From positions 885,001-949,000 of the forward strand of contig NZ_CP083693.1 in NCBI RefSeq assembly GCF_023920105.1: 64,000 nucleotides of DNA. Reading direction: 5' to 3'. The notes below the pieces were generated by a model. It was not told where the DNA came from and searched no databases. It saw nothing but the letters and a program-made list of their open reading frames with translations. A program made the translations under genes and the position numbers. The stretch is from Bartonella taylorii (GTDB taxonomy: Bacteria; Pseudomonadota; Alphaproteobacteria; Rhizobiales; Rhizobiaceae). This document shows positions 24,756-34,120 of this stretch, piece by piece; within the stretch, counting starts at the first letter, position 1; every line of letters begins with the position of its first letter.

Positions 24756-25121
24756 TGTCTCTCTCCATTTAACAGATTTGCTTAAAACAAACCTGTTGGT
24801 TACCTTTGACAACATAAAATACCTTATGCTACCGATGAGGATCCTGTCCCCTTTTTCACGCAGAGCGCTCAAAGGCAACCTTGGCTCAAACCCTTTAAGT
24901 TTTTTTAACTCTCAGTTTTTACCCCAGTCTCATGCAGGTTTTTTTCGATTAAGATACTCTTATAGTATCACCCACAATCTCGGACAGGATATTCCGGAAT
25001 TTCTTCCGGTATAACCCAAGCTTAATAAAGCTTAGATAATCCAACGCCGATAAAAATCGACACTGTAAATGCAATCTTGATATTCACATACCCCAAAACA
25101 AAATTATAAATCTTCTCAGGC
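24756..25121 (-). promoter_or_regulatory. rplA-rplJ spacer, candidate L10 leader
   Basis: This 366-base non-coding spacer lies between rplA and rplJ, where the L10 autoregulatory leader is found in other bacteria. On the minus strand it has a perfect hairpin of CCGGAA, loop GAAA, TTCCGG (about 24993-25008), and a second of GATACT, loop of five, AGTATC (24953-24969). An AAGCTT, TATT, AAGCTT repeat (about 25019-25034) precedes them. Neither hairpin is followed by a T-run, so they look like leader folds rather than terminators. An rplJL promoter may also be here, but I cannot place it. Confidence 0.5.
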
Positions 25122-25820
25122 TTACTCCGAACGAACGGTCGCAGGATCCACCTTAACTCCAATCCCCATAGTCGAAGAAACTGCAACACGCTTAATATAC
25201 TCACCTTTCGCACCTTGCGGCTTGGCTTTCATAACAGCACTAGCAAAAGCTTTAATATTTTCCACTATCTTCTCAACCCCAAAAGAAGCCTTGCCAATAC
25301 CGGCATGCACAATACCAGCTTTTTCAACACGAAATTCAACAGCTCCACCTTTAGAAGCTTTGACAGCACTAGAAACATCAACTGTTACAGTACCAACTTT
25401 TGGATTTGGCATCAAACTTCGTGGACCAAGAATCTTACCAAGACGACCAACAAGTGGCATCATATCTGGCGTCGCAATACAACGATCAAAATCAATCGTT
25501 CCACCATTAACACTTTCAAATAAATCCTCAGCTCCTACAATATCAGCACCAGCAGCTTTAGCTTCATCAGCTTTGTCCCCACGCGCGAAAACAGCAACGC
25601 GGACATTTCGCCCAGTCCCATTAGGTAAATGAGCAACACCTCGAACCATTTGATCTGCATGACGAGGATCAACACCTAAGTTCATTGAAATCTCAATTGT
25701 TTCATCAAACTTAGCAATCGCACGCTCTTTGACCATCAAAACCGCATCTTTTAAATCGTAAAGTTCATTAAAATTAACATCTTTACGGATATTTTTCACT
25801 CTCTTTGCTACTTTTCCCAT
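25122..25820 (-). CDS. rplA: 50S ribosomal protein L1
   Basis: The 232-residue L1 forms the mobile stalk near the E site and binds its own mRNA as a repressor of the L11 operon. It shows the family segments [31 protein letters not shown] and [17 protein letters not shown] (here [17 protein letters not shown]). The ATG at 25820 is four bases after the rplK stop. A longer frame reaches 25895 but its extra 25 residues overlap rplK and look unlike L1. Confidence 0.97.
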   Translation of the reverse strand: MGKVAKRVKNIRKDVNFNELYDLKDAVLMVKERAIAKFDETIEISMNLGVDPRHADQMVRGVAHLPNGTGRNVRVAVFARGDKADEAKAAGADIVGAEDLFESVNGGTIDFDRCIATPDMMPLVGRLGKILGPRSLMPNPKVGTVTVDVSSAVKASKGGAVEFRVEKAGIVHAGIGKASFGVEKIVENIKAFASAVMKAKPQGAKGEYIKRVAVSSTMGIGVKVDPATVRSE

Positions 25821-25824
25821 AACA

Positions 25825-26253
25825 TTAGCCCACCACTTCCAAGCCCATAGAGCGAGCAGAACCTTCAACCATGCGCATTGCCGCCTCAATATCATTTGCG
25901 TTAAGATCCTTCATTTTTGCTTGTGCAATTGAACGAACCTTATCACGGGATATACTCCCTACAGAAACCTTACCAGGCTCTTTCGAACCAGATTTTAAAT
26001 TCGCTTCCTTCTTCAAGAAAAATGATACAGGAGGCGTCTTTAAAGAAAAAGTGAAAGACTTATCTTGATAATAAGTAATAACTACTGGGATTGGCGCCCC
26101 CTTTTCCATTTCTTGCGTAGCTGCATTAAATGCCTTACAGAATTCCATAATATTAATACCGCGCTGCCCAAGAGCAGGACCAATCGGTGGAGATGGAGTA
26201 GCAGCTCCCGCAGGAACCTGCAACTTAAGCTGACCTATACTTTTTTTTGCCAT
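25825..26253 (-). CDS. rplK: 50S ribosomal protein L11
   Basis: The 142-residue L11 forms part of the GTPase-associated centre. The proline-rich N-terminal switch ([20 protein letters not shown] and [13 protein letters not shown]) and the C-terminal rRNA-binding domain ([22 protein letters not shown]) are complete. It begins the rplKA pair, and the 150-base region before it is a candidate L1-binding leader. Confidence 0.97.
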   Translation of the reverse strand: MAKKSIGQLKLQVPAGAATPSPPIGPALGQRGINIMEFCKAFNAATQEMEKGAPIPVVITYYQDKSFTFSLKTPPVSFFLKKEANLKSGSKEPGKVSVGSISRDKVRSIAQAKMKDLNANDIEAAMRMVEGSARSMGLEVVG

Positions 26254-26274
26254 AATAATCTGCCTTCAATTTCA

Positions 26275-26352
26275 CTAAGTAAGCTGGCAACTCACCTTGC
26301 CCGCTACCCGTTGCAGTCGAGTGGTTCGGATCATAAAGCCGACAAAAGCCAT
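26275..26352 (-). CDS. Possible 25-residue leader ORF before rplK
   Basis: A frame from ATG at 26352 to TAG at 26275 has a near-perfect ribosome binding site, GGGAGGTGATTT, directly upstream. It would encode a basic peptide beginning MAFVGFMIRTTRLQRVAGK. The same bases take part in the rplK leader fold, so the GGGAGG could instead be a conserved RNA element and the ORF chance. It ends 22 bases before the rplK start. Confidence 0.3.
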   Translation of the reverse strand: MAFVGFMIRTTRLQRVAGKVSCQLT

Positions 26353-26394
26353 AAATCACCTCCCACCAATTACTTAAAGTGACTAAAACCACTC
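26319..26394 (-). promoter_or_regulatory. rplK leader stem, candidate L1 autoregulatory site
   Basis: On the minus strand GAGTGGTT (26387-26394) is the exact complement of AACCACTC (26319-26326). Pairing would enclose the GGTGGGAGG region as a large loop just after nusG. A smaller hairpin, GGCAA with TTGCC, follows close to rplK. L1 regulates the rplKA mRNA by binding a leader that mimics its 23S rRNA site. Assignment here is by position only. Confidence 0.45.
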
Positions 26395-26403
26395 TAAGTC
26401 TAA

Positions 26404-26934
26404 TCAGAGTTTTTCAACCTGACCAAACTCCAAATCAACAGGCGTAGGACGCCCAAAAATTAATACCTCAACCTTAAGACGAGAACGCTCTTCTTCAACT
26501 TCTTGAACAATACCATTAAATGAAACAAAAGGCCCATCAGCAACACGAACTTGCTCTCCAACCTCAAATAATACGGAAGATTTTGGAGAATCAACTCCCT
26601 CCTGAACTTGTTTAAGAATTTGCTCAACCTCCCCATCGGAAATGGGAACAGGACGCGAATCCGATCCCAAAAAACCGGTCACTTTAGGAGTGTTCTTAAT
26701 GAGATGATAAACCTCATCTGTCAACTCAGCACGAACAAGAACATAACCAGGAAAAAACTTTCGCTCAGCATCAACCTTACGCCCACGACGAACCTCTACA
26801 ACACGCTCTGTGGGAACAAAGATCTTTTCAAATAGATGATCAAGCCCCTTTTGCTTTGCCTCCTTGTCAATAGCTTCCGCCACCTTCTTCTCAAAATTCG
26901 AATATGCTTGAACAATATACCAACGAGCAGCCAC
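26404..26934 (-). CDS. nusG: Transcription termination/antitermination protein NusG
   Basis: The 176-residue protein binds RNA polymerase and links it to Rho or the ribosome. The NGN domain begins ARWYIVQAYSNFEKKVAEAI, with FVPTERVVEVRRGRKV and RKFFPGYVLV, and the C-terminal KOW domain reads GEQVRVADGPFVSFNGIVQE. The start is a GTG at 26934 with AAGGAAG upstream; an earlier in-frame start at 26958 overlaps the secE stop and adds eight residues. It follows secE by 20 bases. Confidence 0.96.
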   Translation of the reverse strand: MAARWYIVQAYSNFEKKVAEAIDKEAKQKGLDHLFEKIFVPTERVVEVRRGRKVDAERKFFPGYVLVRAELTDEVYHLIKNTPKVTGFLGSDSRPVPISDGEVEQILKQVQEGVDSPKSSVLFEVGEQVRVADGPFVSFNGIVQEVEEERSRLKVEVLIFGRPTPVDLEFGQVEKL

Positions 26935-26954
26935 AGTCACACTTCCTTGCACTA

Positions 26955-27167
26955 TCAACTAAAAAGATACTTTAGAAGATCAATACCCCGCCAAACACCA
27001 AAATGCATAACCTGATCCACAATAAAAAAGAAAGCTGAAGCCAATGCAGTCACCAATAACACCATAACGGTAGAAATTACTGTCTCACGACGCGTAGGCC
27101 ACTTCACCTTAACCGTTTCTGCATAAACCTGCTTTAAAAAGGTAATTGGATTGGTTTTAGATGCCAT
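26955..27167 (-). CDS. secE: Preprotein translocase subunit SecE
   Basis: This is the 70-residue minimal SecE, with the conserved amphipathic segment FLKQVYAETVKVKWPTRRET and one membrane span (VISTVMVLLVTALASAFFFIV). It clamps SecY in the translocon. The secE-nusG pair upstream of the L11 operon is the near-universal arrangement. Confidence 0.97.
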   Translation of the reverse strand: MASKTNPITFLKQVYAETVKVKWPTRRETVISTVMVLLVTALASAFFFIVDQVMHFGVWRGIDLLKYLFS

Positions 27168-27373
27168 CAGTCACACTATACACTTTCTAATCCTATTGTG
27201 ATTTATACAACAAATAAATATGACAAAAATGCAAAAAGCCAATCTTCAGCCTTATGCAGCTTCCTCATTCTCTACTCAATACCGATTCACACACAAAAAA
27301 ACAAGCCCTATACAAAAAAAAGCAAAGAAGGCAGTTAAAATCTACCTCCTCACAGCTAAAATCTCATCCCCCT

Positions 27374-27449
<76 letters not shown>

Positions 27450-27495
27450 AACTCTCAAAATTAAAATATTTTTAACAACCCTCAACAACCATTAT

Positions 27496-28671
27496 TTATT
27501 CAATGATCTTAGAAACGATTCCTGCACCAACAGTACGACCGCCCTCACGAATAGCAAAACGAAGTTTCTCTTCCATGGCAATTGGAACAATCAAAGAAAC
27601 ATCCATCGCAACATTATCACCAGGCATAACCATCTCTGTTCCTTCTGGAAGCGTAACAATCCCCGTCACATCCGTTGTACGGAAGTAAAATTGAGGACGA
27701 TAATTCGTGAAAAATGGAGTATGACGACCACCTTCATCTTTCGTTAAAATATAAGCCTCTGCCTTAAAGCGTGTATGAGGTGTAACTGAACCAGGCTTCG
27801 CCAAAACTTGTCCACGTTCAATTCCTTCTCGATCAACCCCACGAAGCAACGCACCAATATTGTCACCAGCTTGCCCCTGATCCAAAAGCTTGCGGAACAT
27901 TTCAACACCTGTAACCGTCGTCTTAGATGTCGGACGAATACCTATAATCTCGATTTCCTCACCAACTTTAATGACACCGCGCTCAACACGACCAGTAACA
28001 ACTGTCCCACGTCCTGAAATCGAAAAAACATCTTCAATCGGCATCAAAAATGGCTGATCAACTGGACGCTCAGGCGTTGGTATATAATTATCAACTTCAC
28101 TCATCAGAAGACGAACCGCATCTTCACCAATGCTTTTATCTTTATCTTCAAGTGCGGCCAGTGCCGAACCTTTAACGATTGGTATATCATCTCCTGGGAA
28201 ATCATATTTTGATAAAAGCTCACGCACTTCAAGCTCAACAAGCTCCAAAAGTTCAGCATCATCAACCTGATCAACCTTATTGAGAAAAACAACAATTGCT
28301 GGGACACCAACCTGACGTGCTAGCAAAATATGTTCACGTGTTTGAGGCATCGGACCATCAGCAGCTGAAACAACCAAAATCGCTCCATCCATCTGCGCTG
28401 CTCCCGTGATCATGTTTTTCACATAGTCCGCGTGACCAGGGCAATCAACATGCGCATAGTGCCGTTTCTCTGTTTCATATTCAACATGCGCTGTAGAAAT
28501 GGTAATTCCACGTGCACGCTCTTCTGGTGCCGCATCAATTTGGTCATACGCTTTAAATTCACCAAAATATTTCGTAATCGCTGCTGTTAATGAGGTCTTC
28601 CCATGATCAACGTGACCAATCGTACCAATGTTAACATGCGGCTTCGTACGTTCAAATTTGCTCTTTGCCAT
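27496..28671 (-). CDS. tuf: Elongation factor Tu
   Basis: The 391-residue GTPase carries aminoacyl-tRNA to the ribosome. The G motifs are visible: GHVDHGKT (P-loop), [12 protein letters not shown] (switch I), DCPGH and NKVD, followed by domains 2 and 3. The start ATG at 28671 gives the standard [16 protein letters not shown]. In-frame starts further upstream (28740, 28677) are not supported. Many alphaproteobacteria have two tuf genes; this copy is the one linked to secE-nusG and rpoBC, with tRNA genes on both sides. Confidence 0.97.
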   Translation of the reverse strand: MAKSKFERTKPHVNIGTIGHVDHGKTSLTAAITKYFGEFKAYDQIDAAPEERARGITISTAHVEYETEKRHYAHVDCPGHADYVKNMITGAAQMDGAILVVSAADGPMPQTREHILLARQVGVPAIVVFLNKVDQVDDAELLELVELEVRELLSKYDFPGDDIPIVKGSALAALEDKDKSIGEDAVRLLMSEVDNYIPTPERPVDQPFLMPIEDVFSISGRGTVVTGRVERGVIKVGEEIEIIGIRPTSKTTVTGVEMFRKLLDQGQAGDNIGALLRGVDREGIERGQVLAKPGSVTPHTRFKAEAYILTKDEGGRHTPFFTNYRPQFYFRTTDVTGIVTLPEGTEMVMPGDNVAMDVSLIVPIAMEEKLRFAIREGGRTVGAGIVSKIIE

Positions 28672-28874
28672 CGCCATCAATCTCTTGTTTTGTTCTCTTG
28701 TTTTATCAGCCCTAGAAACAGGACTGTAGAACTTGATCAAACCGGACCACTACATCAGCCTGACCATTACAACTCTTTAAAGACGGTAAAACCCGCCCAC
28801 TTTAATGATGGAAATATTCTTCCATCATACTCACTCACCCAATCACTAACAACTGTTTGGCACCAAAAACTATT

Positions 28875-28948
28875 TGGAGCGGGTAGCGGGAATCGAACCC
28901 GCATATTCAGCTTGGAAGGCTGCTGCTCTACCATTGAGCTATACCCGC
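28875..28948 (-). tRNA. tRNA-Gly (anticodon TCC)
   Basis: On the minus strand a 74-base cloverleaf starts GCGGGTATAGCTCAATGG, has anticodon loop CTTCCAA giving TCC, T-arm GCGGGTTCGATTCCCGC, and ends ACCCGCTCCA. The acceptor stem is fully paired and the CCA is encoded. It lies 28 bases after tRNA-Tyr and about 200 bases before tuf. Confidence 0.97.
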
Positions 28949-28976
28949 ATACCACGACTAACTCTCCTTCGATGAA

Positions 28977-29060
28977 TGGTGGAGGGGGTTGGATTCGAAC
29001 CAACGTAGCATACGCAACGGATTTACAGTCCGCCCCCTTTAACCACTCGGGCACCCCTCC
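28977..29060 (-). tRNA. tRNA-Tyr (anticodon GTA)
   Basis: On the minus strand an 84-base class II tRNA starts GGAGGGGTGCCCGAGTGG, has anticodon loop CTGTAAA giving GTA, a long variable arm, T-arm TTGGTTCGAATCCAA, and ends CCCCCTCCACCA. It is first in the tRNA-Tyr, tRNA-Gly, tuf order, which resembles the tRNA-tufB operon of enterics. Confidence 0.97.
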
Positions 29061-29141
29061 ATTACATCGGCAAAGTTGCGCGATAAGGCATCACTACAAC
29101 CAAATCTTGACTACCTATTCAATCAAACTGGCTGCGAGGCG

Positions 29142-29170
29142 GTTATGCCGATTACTGTCGTATCTGTCAA
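29142..29170 (-). promoter_or_regulatory. Promoter of the tRNA-Tyr/tRNA-Gly/tuf cluster
   Basis: On the minus strand a perfect -35 TTGACA (29165-29170) and a -10-like CATAAC (29142-29147) are separated by exactly 17 bases. They lie about 80 bases upstream of tRNA-Tyr. Divergent transcription of rlmB must start from a separate promoter in the same spacer. Confidence 0.65.
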
Positions 29171-29266
29171 CAGAATAAACACGATTCTGTACAAATTTCC
29201 TGCTAATAATTTTAAATCACAGCTTTTTTCTATCCATTTCTGTTATTAACAAGCTATAAAGAAATT

Positions 29267-30097
29267 ATGAAAGAAAAAATATCGCAAAATTCTCATTATG
29301 CTCGTTTACGTCGCAGATATCGCGATACAAAAAGCTTTTCTTCTCGTTCTGCCTCATGCCTGAAAAAAGCAACTTTACCATTACAACAGAGAACAATCCA
29401 TCTTTATGGTATCCATGCAGTTCATGCTGCTTTAAAAAATCCAAAAAGAATTTTTAGCGGTCTCTATGTTACATCCAATGCCTTAAAACGATTAAATATA
29501 CCCGAATCAGATTTACCTTGTGCTATTACATTGTGCTCACCAAAACAACTTGATGCGCTGGTTGGAAGTGATGCAGTGCATCAAGGTGTTGTTGTGGAAA
29601 CTATCCCCCTCCAATCATGCCAATTGTCTGAACTTACTAATACTGATCTTGTCATTGTAATGGATCAAATTACCGATCCACATAATGTTGGCGCTATTAT
29701 GCGCTCTGCAGTTGCATTTAAAGCTGGAGCGCTCATCACCACATGTCGCCACTCTCCACAAGAAAGCGGTGTTCTTGCTAAAGCCGCTTCCGGAGCATTG
29801 GAAATGATTAATTATATCACTGTACGAAACCTCGCCGAAACACTCCACGAACTTCATAAAGCAGGCTTTATCAGCTTTGGACTCGATTCAGAAGGTGAAT
29901 ACCCTCTAGAAATAGCATTAACAGGGAGGAAAATTGCCCTTATTTTAGGAGCAGAAGGGAAAGGCTTACGTAAAAAAACACGTGAAACCGTTTGCGCATT
30001 AACACGCCTTGATGTGCCTGGAAATATTAAATCATTAAATGTTTCAAACGCAGCTACAATAGCACTTTATGCGACGCATAAATATCTTAGATCGTAG
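29267..30097 (+). CDS. rlmB: 23S rRNA (guanosine-2'-O-)-methyltransferase RlmB type
   Basis: This TrmH/SpoU family SPOUT methyltransferase has 276 residues. A basic N-terminal tail and a small substrate-binding domain (HLYGIHAVHAALKNPKR) precede the knot domain with its three motifs: ITDPHNVGAIMRSAVAF, LILGAEGKGLRK and LNVSNAATIALY. It uses S-adenosylmethionine to 2'-O-methylate rRNA; G2251 of 23S is the expected target but is not proven. The last 11 bases overlap the convergent rhomboid gene. Confidence 0.92.
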   Translation: MKEKISQNSHYARLRRRYRDTKSFSSRSASCLKKATLPLQQRTIHLYGIHAVHAALKNPKRIFSGLYVTSNALKRLNIPESDLPCAITLCSPKQLDALVGSDAVHQGVVVETIPLQSCQLSELTNTDLVIVMDQITDPHNVGAIMRSAVAFKAGALITTCRHSPQESGVLAKAASGALEMINYITVRNLAETLHELHKAGFISFGLDSEGEYPLEIALTGRKIALILGAEGKGLRKKTRETVCALTRLDVPGNIKSLNVSNAATIALYATHKYLRS

Positions 30098-30827
30098 TTT
30101 GTAATTTTTTTCGCGAAATATCAAAAAAACCAATCAACAAAAAGCCTGAAAAGAAACCACCAATATGAGCCTCCCATGCTATTGAAACACCATCCCCCTC
30201 AAAGAGAAAAGATGAAATACCTATGATAAAATCAACACTCAGCCATATACTCAGGTAAATAAGTACACTCCTTGAACTCAGCGCTTTTTTAATAGACAAC
30301 AAAGGGCTTAAAAATCTTTCATTCTGCGTAGTAGCCTCCAAATAGCTCCACAGAAAATCATAACGTGCAATAGCGCCCATCATTCCAGACACTGCGCCCG
30401 ACGCACCGACAAGTGATATTGCACTCTCTTGGTGAAATACAAAATAAGTCAACACAGCTATAATAGCTGTTAATACCCAAAAAATTAAAAAACGAAAACC
30501 ACCAATATGTCTTACCAAAGGAGACCCAAAAACCAAAAGCCAAGCCATGTTAATCGCAACATGTTTAAAACTGCTATGCATAAAGGAATAACTAATAATC
30601 GTATAACAAAATACTAAAGGTTCAGTCTTAAATAACACTGGTGTAAATGCAAATAAATCAAGACTTTCAATATAGAATTGATGAGAAAAAAGATATTGAG
30701 AAACAAAATAAATACAAAAACAAAGTGCTATAAAAACAACTATAATAAATGGAACATTCAATAATGGTTCTTTAGGTTTTTCTGGAAAAAAAGATCCATT
30801 ATTATATTGGTCTTTGCCATCTTTCAT
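30087..30827 (-). CDS. Rhomboid family intramembrane serine protease
   Basis: The 246-residue membrane protein has about six hydrophobic spans. The catalytic serine motif GASGAVSGMMGA lies in one span and the catalytic histidine in the last (AWEAHIGGFFSGFLL); HVAINMAWLLVFGSP matches the conserved HxxxN helix. It would cleave membrane proteins within the bilayer; substrates are unknown. I chose the ATG at 30827; an in-frame GTG at 30842 is also possible and neither has a strong ribosome binding site. It converges on rlmB with an 11-base overlap. Confidence 0.87.
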   Translation of the reverse strand: MKDGKDQYNNGSFFPEKPKEPLLNVPFIIVVFIALCFCIYFVSQYLFSHQFYIESLDLFAFTPVLFKTEPLVFCYTIISYSFMHSSFKHVAINMAWLLVFGSPLVRHIGGFRFLIFWVLTAIIAVLTYFVFHQESAISLVGASGAVSGMMGAIARYDFLWSYLEATTQNERFLSPLLSIKKALSSRSVLIYLSIWLSVDFIIGISSFLFEGDGVSIAWEAHIGGFFSGFLLIGFFDISRKKLQTTI

Positions 30828-31400
30828 TGTATAAAATCTCACACTTTCTGTAGAATTTACAGTGCTTTGTACAAAAAATATATCGCGGTTTGGATAATAA
30901 AGAAGCTTTAAACTTGACGTTTATTCGGTTACTACTGCTTTATCTCTATATGAAAACATTTGTATCTTGTACAAAATATTTTGAAAAAATGAACATTCAG
31001 AACATCATTCATAAAATTGCCGCATTATACTAAATCTAAATTGAAATTTCTATTGTAGAGAACATAGTTTTGATTATTAATTTGCTTAACACGCTACTCA
31101 ATCAAAAAGAAAAGAATTGATCACTATGGAAACAAAACTCCATAAATTCATTTGTATTTTTCTGTCGACGAGTGATGTTTTTATAGTTTAGCTATTTGAT
31201 AGAGAATACTTTTGTAAAAAGTATTATAAATGCAAAACAAATAATCTTCTCCTTAAATACACAAGTCAAAATACCAATAAGCATTCACTTTCAGCACCTC
31301 ACCACTCTCGTTTTAAGAGCTGCATTGAGCGACTTAAAGTAAAATTATAAAATAAATAAAAACAATGAGTTGGTTCAAAAACATCATTCTATACAAAATA
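30828..31400. other. AT-rich gap of about 0.57 kb
   Basis: No gene, tRNA or clear terminator is seen between the rhomboid gene and the DUF2155 gene. In other alphaproteobacteria an aat gene often lies next to the DUF2155/NDUFA12 pair, but no aat-like reading can be made out here. Short frames (for example 21 codons from an ATG near 31125) lack ribosome binding sites. Confidence 0.5.
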
Positions 31401-31826
31401 TCATTGAAGGGGCAGATTCTGAGAATTCTGTTTGCAGTCTTTTAACCACACATCATAGATAGGGTGCTCTACAGCATTCAAACCAGGACTATCTGCAAAC
31501 ATCCACCCTGTAAAAATACGCCGTACCTTTGTATCTAACATGATCTCATTAACTTCAATAAAACCAGTCGTACGGGTTGGTTCATTCTTGGAGCTCGTAT
31601 AACACGCGCGCGGCGTTACCTGCAAAGCACCATATCGATAAACTTCACCTAGAGGAACTTCAAAACGCGTAGTCCGACCAGTAATTTTGTCAAGACCTGA
31701 AAAAATAGCAATTCCATTGCTAATGCGTTCAGCCTGCACTGCACAAACTGAGAGCAAGACCACTACAACTTCCATGAAACAAACACAAAAAAAACACCTT
31801 AATCTTAACAATAAAAAAGTTCTCAT
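31401..31826 (-). CDS. DUF2155 domain periplasmic protein
   Basis: The 141-residue protein has an N-terminal signal (hydrophobic MEVVVVLLSVCAVQA region; the signal may begin at the internal Met at residue 18) and a mature DUF2155 domain. Family features are LDKITGRTTRFEVPLGE, YGALQVTPRACYT and IFTGWMFADSPGLNAVEHPIYDVWL-KDC. The two cysteines could form a disulfide. The function is unknown. The gene is 82 bases downstream of the NDUFA12-like gene, a pairing widespread in Hyphomicrobiales. Confidence 0.88.
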   Translation of the reverse strand: MRTFLLLRLRCFFCVCFMEVVVVLLSVCAVQAERISNGIAIFSGLDKITGRTTRFEVPLGEVYRYGALQVTPRACYTSSKNEPTRTTGFIEVNEIMLDTKVRRIFTGWMFADSPGLNAVEHPIYDVWLKDCKQNSQNLPLQ

Positions 31827-31908
31827 TACATCAAATCAATCGCATTTAAAAAATTCTATTTATAAAATAGTGCAAATGAGAAAAAATACATGTACGCATC
31901 AAAATATT

Positions 31909-32307
31909 TTATTTTGTAGGTGACCATGCATCATAATCTTCATGCACACAAGAGCGCTTGCCGCTGTAAGTAATTGCTCCCTTTGGGCGATAAGCTTCAC
32001 TTGTCCCAGTCATATTTGCAACATGAGGCTTTTCCCATTTATATGGGCGATAATCCTCCTGCGTTGGAGGGATATCACAGCGATGATGAATCCAACCATG
32101 CCAACCTGGTGGAATAGTAGAGGCTTCAGAATAATCTTTATAAATGACCCAACGGCGTGGATAACCATCCTTATGAGTGCCCCCTTCATAATAAACATTC
32201 CCAAACTGATCTTCCCCCATACGTTTACCTTTACGCCACGTAAAAAAGCGCGTGTTTATGGTATTACCATTCCACCATGTAAAGATTTGCTTAAAAAAAA
32301 TAGCCAC
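31909..32307 (-). CDS. NADH:ubiquinone oxidoreductase subunit NDUFA12-like
   Basis: The 132-residue protein is the alphaproteobacterial homologue of the 17.2-kDa accessory subunit of complex I (B17.2/NDUFA12). Visible family pattern: GEDQFGNVYYEGG, RRWVIYKDYSEASTIPPGWH, WIHHRCDIPP and the C-terminal YKWEKPHVANMTGTSEAY. It is encoded away from the nuo operon, as in mitochondria-like lineages. It is followed by the DUF2155 gene, likely in one transcript. Confidence 0.92.
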   Translation of the reverse strand: MAIFFKQIFTWWNGNTINTRFFTWRKGKRMGEDQFGNVYYEGGTHKDGYPRRWVIYKDYSEASTIPPGWHGWIHHRCDIPPTQEDYRPYKWEKPHVANMTGTSEAYRPKGAITYSGKRSCVHEDYDAWSPTK

Positions 32308-32490
32308 CTTTTAGTCCATTTCTTTAGTATCCTTAGGAAGTTAACCCTTGGAATAAACTTGTTATAATAGTTGAAATTATTAAAATAAAATTTTACTGCT
32401 AAAATCACTCACGATTTCATTTAATAGCCCATTTGTATTCCTTAACGACAAGAGTATCATATTTATGGATCTCCCTCTACTCCATAAAAC

Positions 32491-33990
32491 TCAATCTATG
32501 CCAAGTTTCATCTTAACCAACTCATTAACAGTTTGAGGATTTGCCTTTCCGCCTGTTGTTTTCATAACTTGTCCAACAAACCAACCAGCTAAAGCAGGTT
32601 TTTGTTTTGCCTGCGCAACTTTATCAGAATTATTGGCAACGATTTCATCAACAGCTTTCTCTATAGCCTTTGTATCTGTTACCTGCTTCATATTGCGCTC
32701 TTCTACAATCTGACGTGGATTCCCACCTTCATTCCAAATAATTTCAAAGAGATCCTTAGCGATTTTTCCAGAAATAGTCTCTTCTTTGATAAGATCAATA
32801 ATTTCTCCTAATTGATCTGGTGATACAGGCGTGTCTTCAATCTCACGATTGTCTTTATTTAAAGCGCCTAAAAGATCATTAATCACCCAATTGGCAACTG
32901 TTTTTCCATCACGCCCACGTGCTACTTTTTCAAAATAGTCAGCAATGGCTCTTTCTGTCACAAGGATAGAAGCATCGTATGCTGTCAATCCCATCTCCTT
33001 GATAAAACGTGCTTTTATATCATCAGGCAATTCAGGTAATTCAGCGGCTAAAGCGTCCACAAACGCTTGATCCAATTCCAACGGCAAAAGATCAGGATCA
33101 GGAAAATAACGATAATCATGCGCTTCTTCCTTTGAACGCATAGACCGCGTTTCACCTTTAGAAGCATCAAAAAGACGAGTTTCCTGATCTATGACACCAC
33201 CATCTTCTAAAATCGCAATTTGACGACGCGCCTCATATTCAATCGCTTGGCCAATAAAACGAATAGAATTAACATTTTTGATTTCACAGCGCGTTCCAAA
33301 ACTTTCACCAGGGCGACGAACTGATACGTTAACATCCGCACGCATAGAACCTTCATCCATATTTCCATCGCAAGTCCCTAAATAACGAACAATTGTACGC
33401 AATTTTGTCATATAGGCTTTGGCTTCATCTGATGAACGCATATCTGGCTTAGAAACAATTTCCATAAGCGCGACACCAGAGCGATTAAGATCCACAAAAG
33501 ACATTGTTTGATGCTGATCATGCAACGATTTCCCTGCATCCTGCTCAAGATGCAACCTTTCAATCCTAACTTCAATGTCCTCAAACTGACCATTCGAATC
33601 TGGACCAACAGACACGATAATCCTCCCCTCTCCTACAATCGGATAATGAAATTGAGAAATTTGATATCCCTGCGGTAAATCTGGATAGAAATAATTCTTA
33701 CGATCAAAAACAGATCTCAGATTAATATGAGCCTTTAGTCCCAGACCAGTTCGAACTGCTTGACAAACACATTCTCGATTAAGAACAGGCAACATACCAG
33801 GCATCGCTGCATCAATAAGCGATACATGATTGTTCGGCTCAGCACCAAATTTTGTTGACGCACCTGAAAAAAGTTTTGAATTTGATATGATTTGCGCATG
33901 AACCTCCATACCAATGATGACTTCCCAATCACCTGTAATTCCAGAAATGAAACGTTTAGAATCAGGAGTACGCGTATCAACGATGTCCAT
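32491..33990 (-). CDS. gatB: Aspartyl/glutamyl-tRNA amidotransferase subunit B
   Basis: GatB is the kinase-amidase core of GatCAB, which converts Glu-tRNA(Gln) and Asp-tRNA(Asn) to the amidated forms. The 499-residue protein shows [12 protein letters not shown], the PROSITE-type [34 protein letters not shown], and the C-terminal YqeY-like tail ([19 protein letters not shown]). The ATG at 33990 fits the family N-terminus; a GTG at 34023 would add 11 residues. gatA and gatC are not in the window. Confidence 0.95.
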   Translation of the reverse strand: MDIVDTRTPDSKRFISGITGDWEVIIGMEVHAQIISNSKLFSGASTKFGAEPNNHVSLIDAAMPGMLPVLNRECVCQAVRTGLGLKAHINLRSVFDRKNYFYPDLPQGYQISQFHYPIVGEGRIIVSVGPDSNGQFEDIEVRIERLHLEQDAGKSLHDQHQTMSFVDLNRSGVALMEIVSKPDMRSSDEAKAYMTKLRTIVRYLGTCDGNMDEGSMRADVNVSVRRPGESFGTRCEIKNVNSIRFIGQAIEYEARRQIAILEDGGVIDQETRLFDASKGETRSMRSKEEAHDYRYFPDPDLLPLELDQAFVDALAAELPELPDDIKARFIKEMGLTAYDASILVTERAIADYFEKVARGRDGKTVANWVINDLLGALNKDNREIEDTPVSPDQLGEIIDLIKEETISGKIAKDLFEIIWNEGGNPRQIVEERNMKQVTDTKAIEKAVDEIVANNSDKVAQAKQKPALAGWFVGQVMKTTGGKANPQTVNELVKMKLGID

Positions 33991-34074
33991 TGCCAATCCA
34001 CTATCAATGTTTTCTAAATACACCTGATGGCTAATCTAAAACCACTCTCAGTGCAAGCCTAGAATAGAAATCTT

Positions 34075-34102
34075 ATAAAAAAGCCACAACTTCATTGGGC
34101 TT
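34075..34102 (-). terminator. Rho-independent terminator of tig
   Basis: On the minus strand AAGCC and GGCTT, extended by CAA/TTG with one bulged T, form a hairpin followed by six T residues. It begins 19 bases after the tig stop. Confidence 0.8.
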
Positions 34103-34120
34103 GTCTTTTTAGGGTAAATA

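Noticed and set aside
24756..24878. Longer N-terminus for L10
   Set aside because: The extra 41 residues lie in the leader, and the GTG at 24755 has a good ribosome binding site and matches the family start.
28603..29178. 191-codon plus-strand frame
   Set aside because: It covers the antisense of the tuf start, tRNA-Gly and tRNA-Tyr (NRTRIFSLEGCCSTIELYP and WIRTNVAYATDLQSAPFNHS are tRNA shadows).
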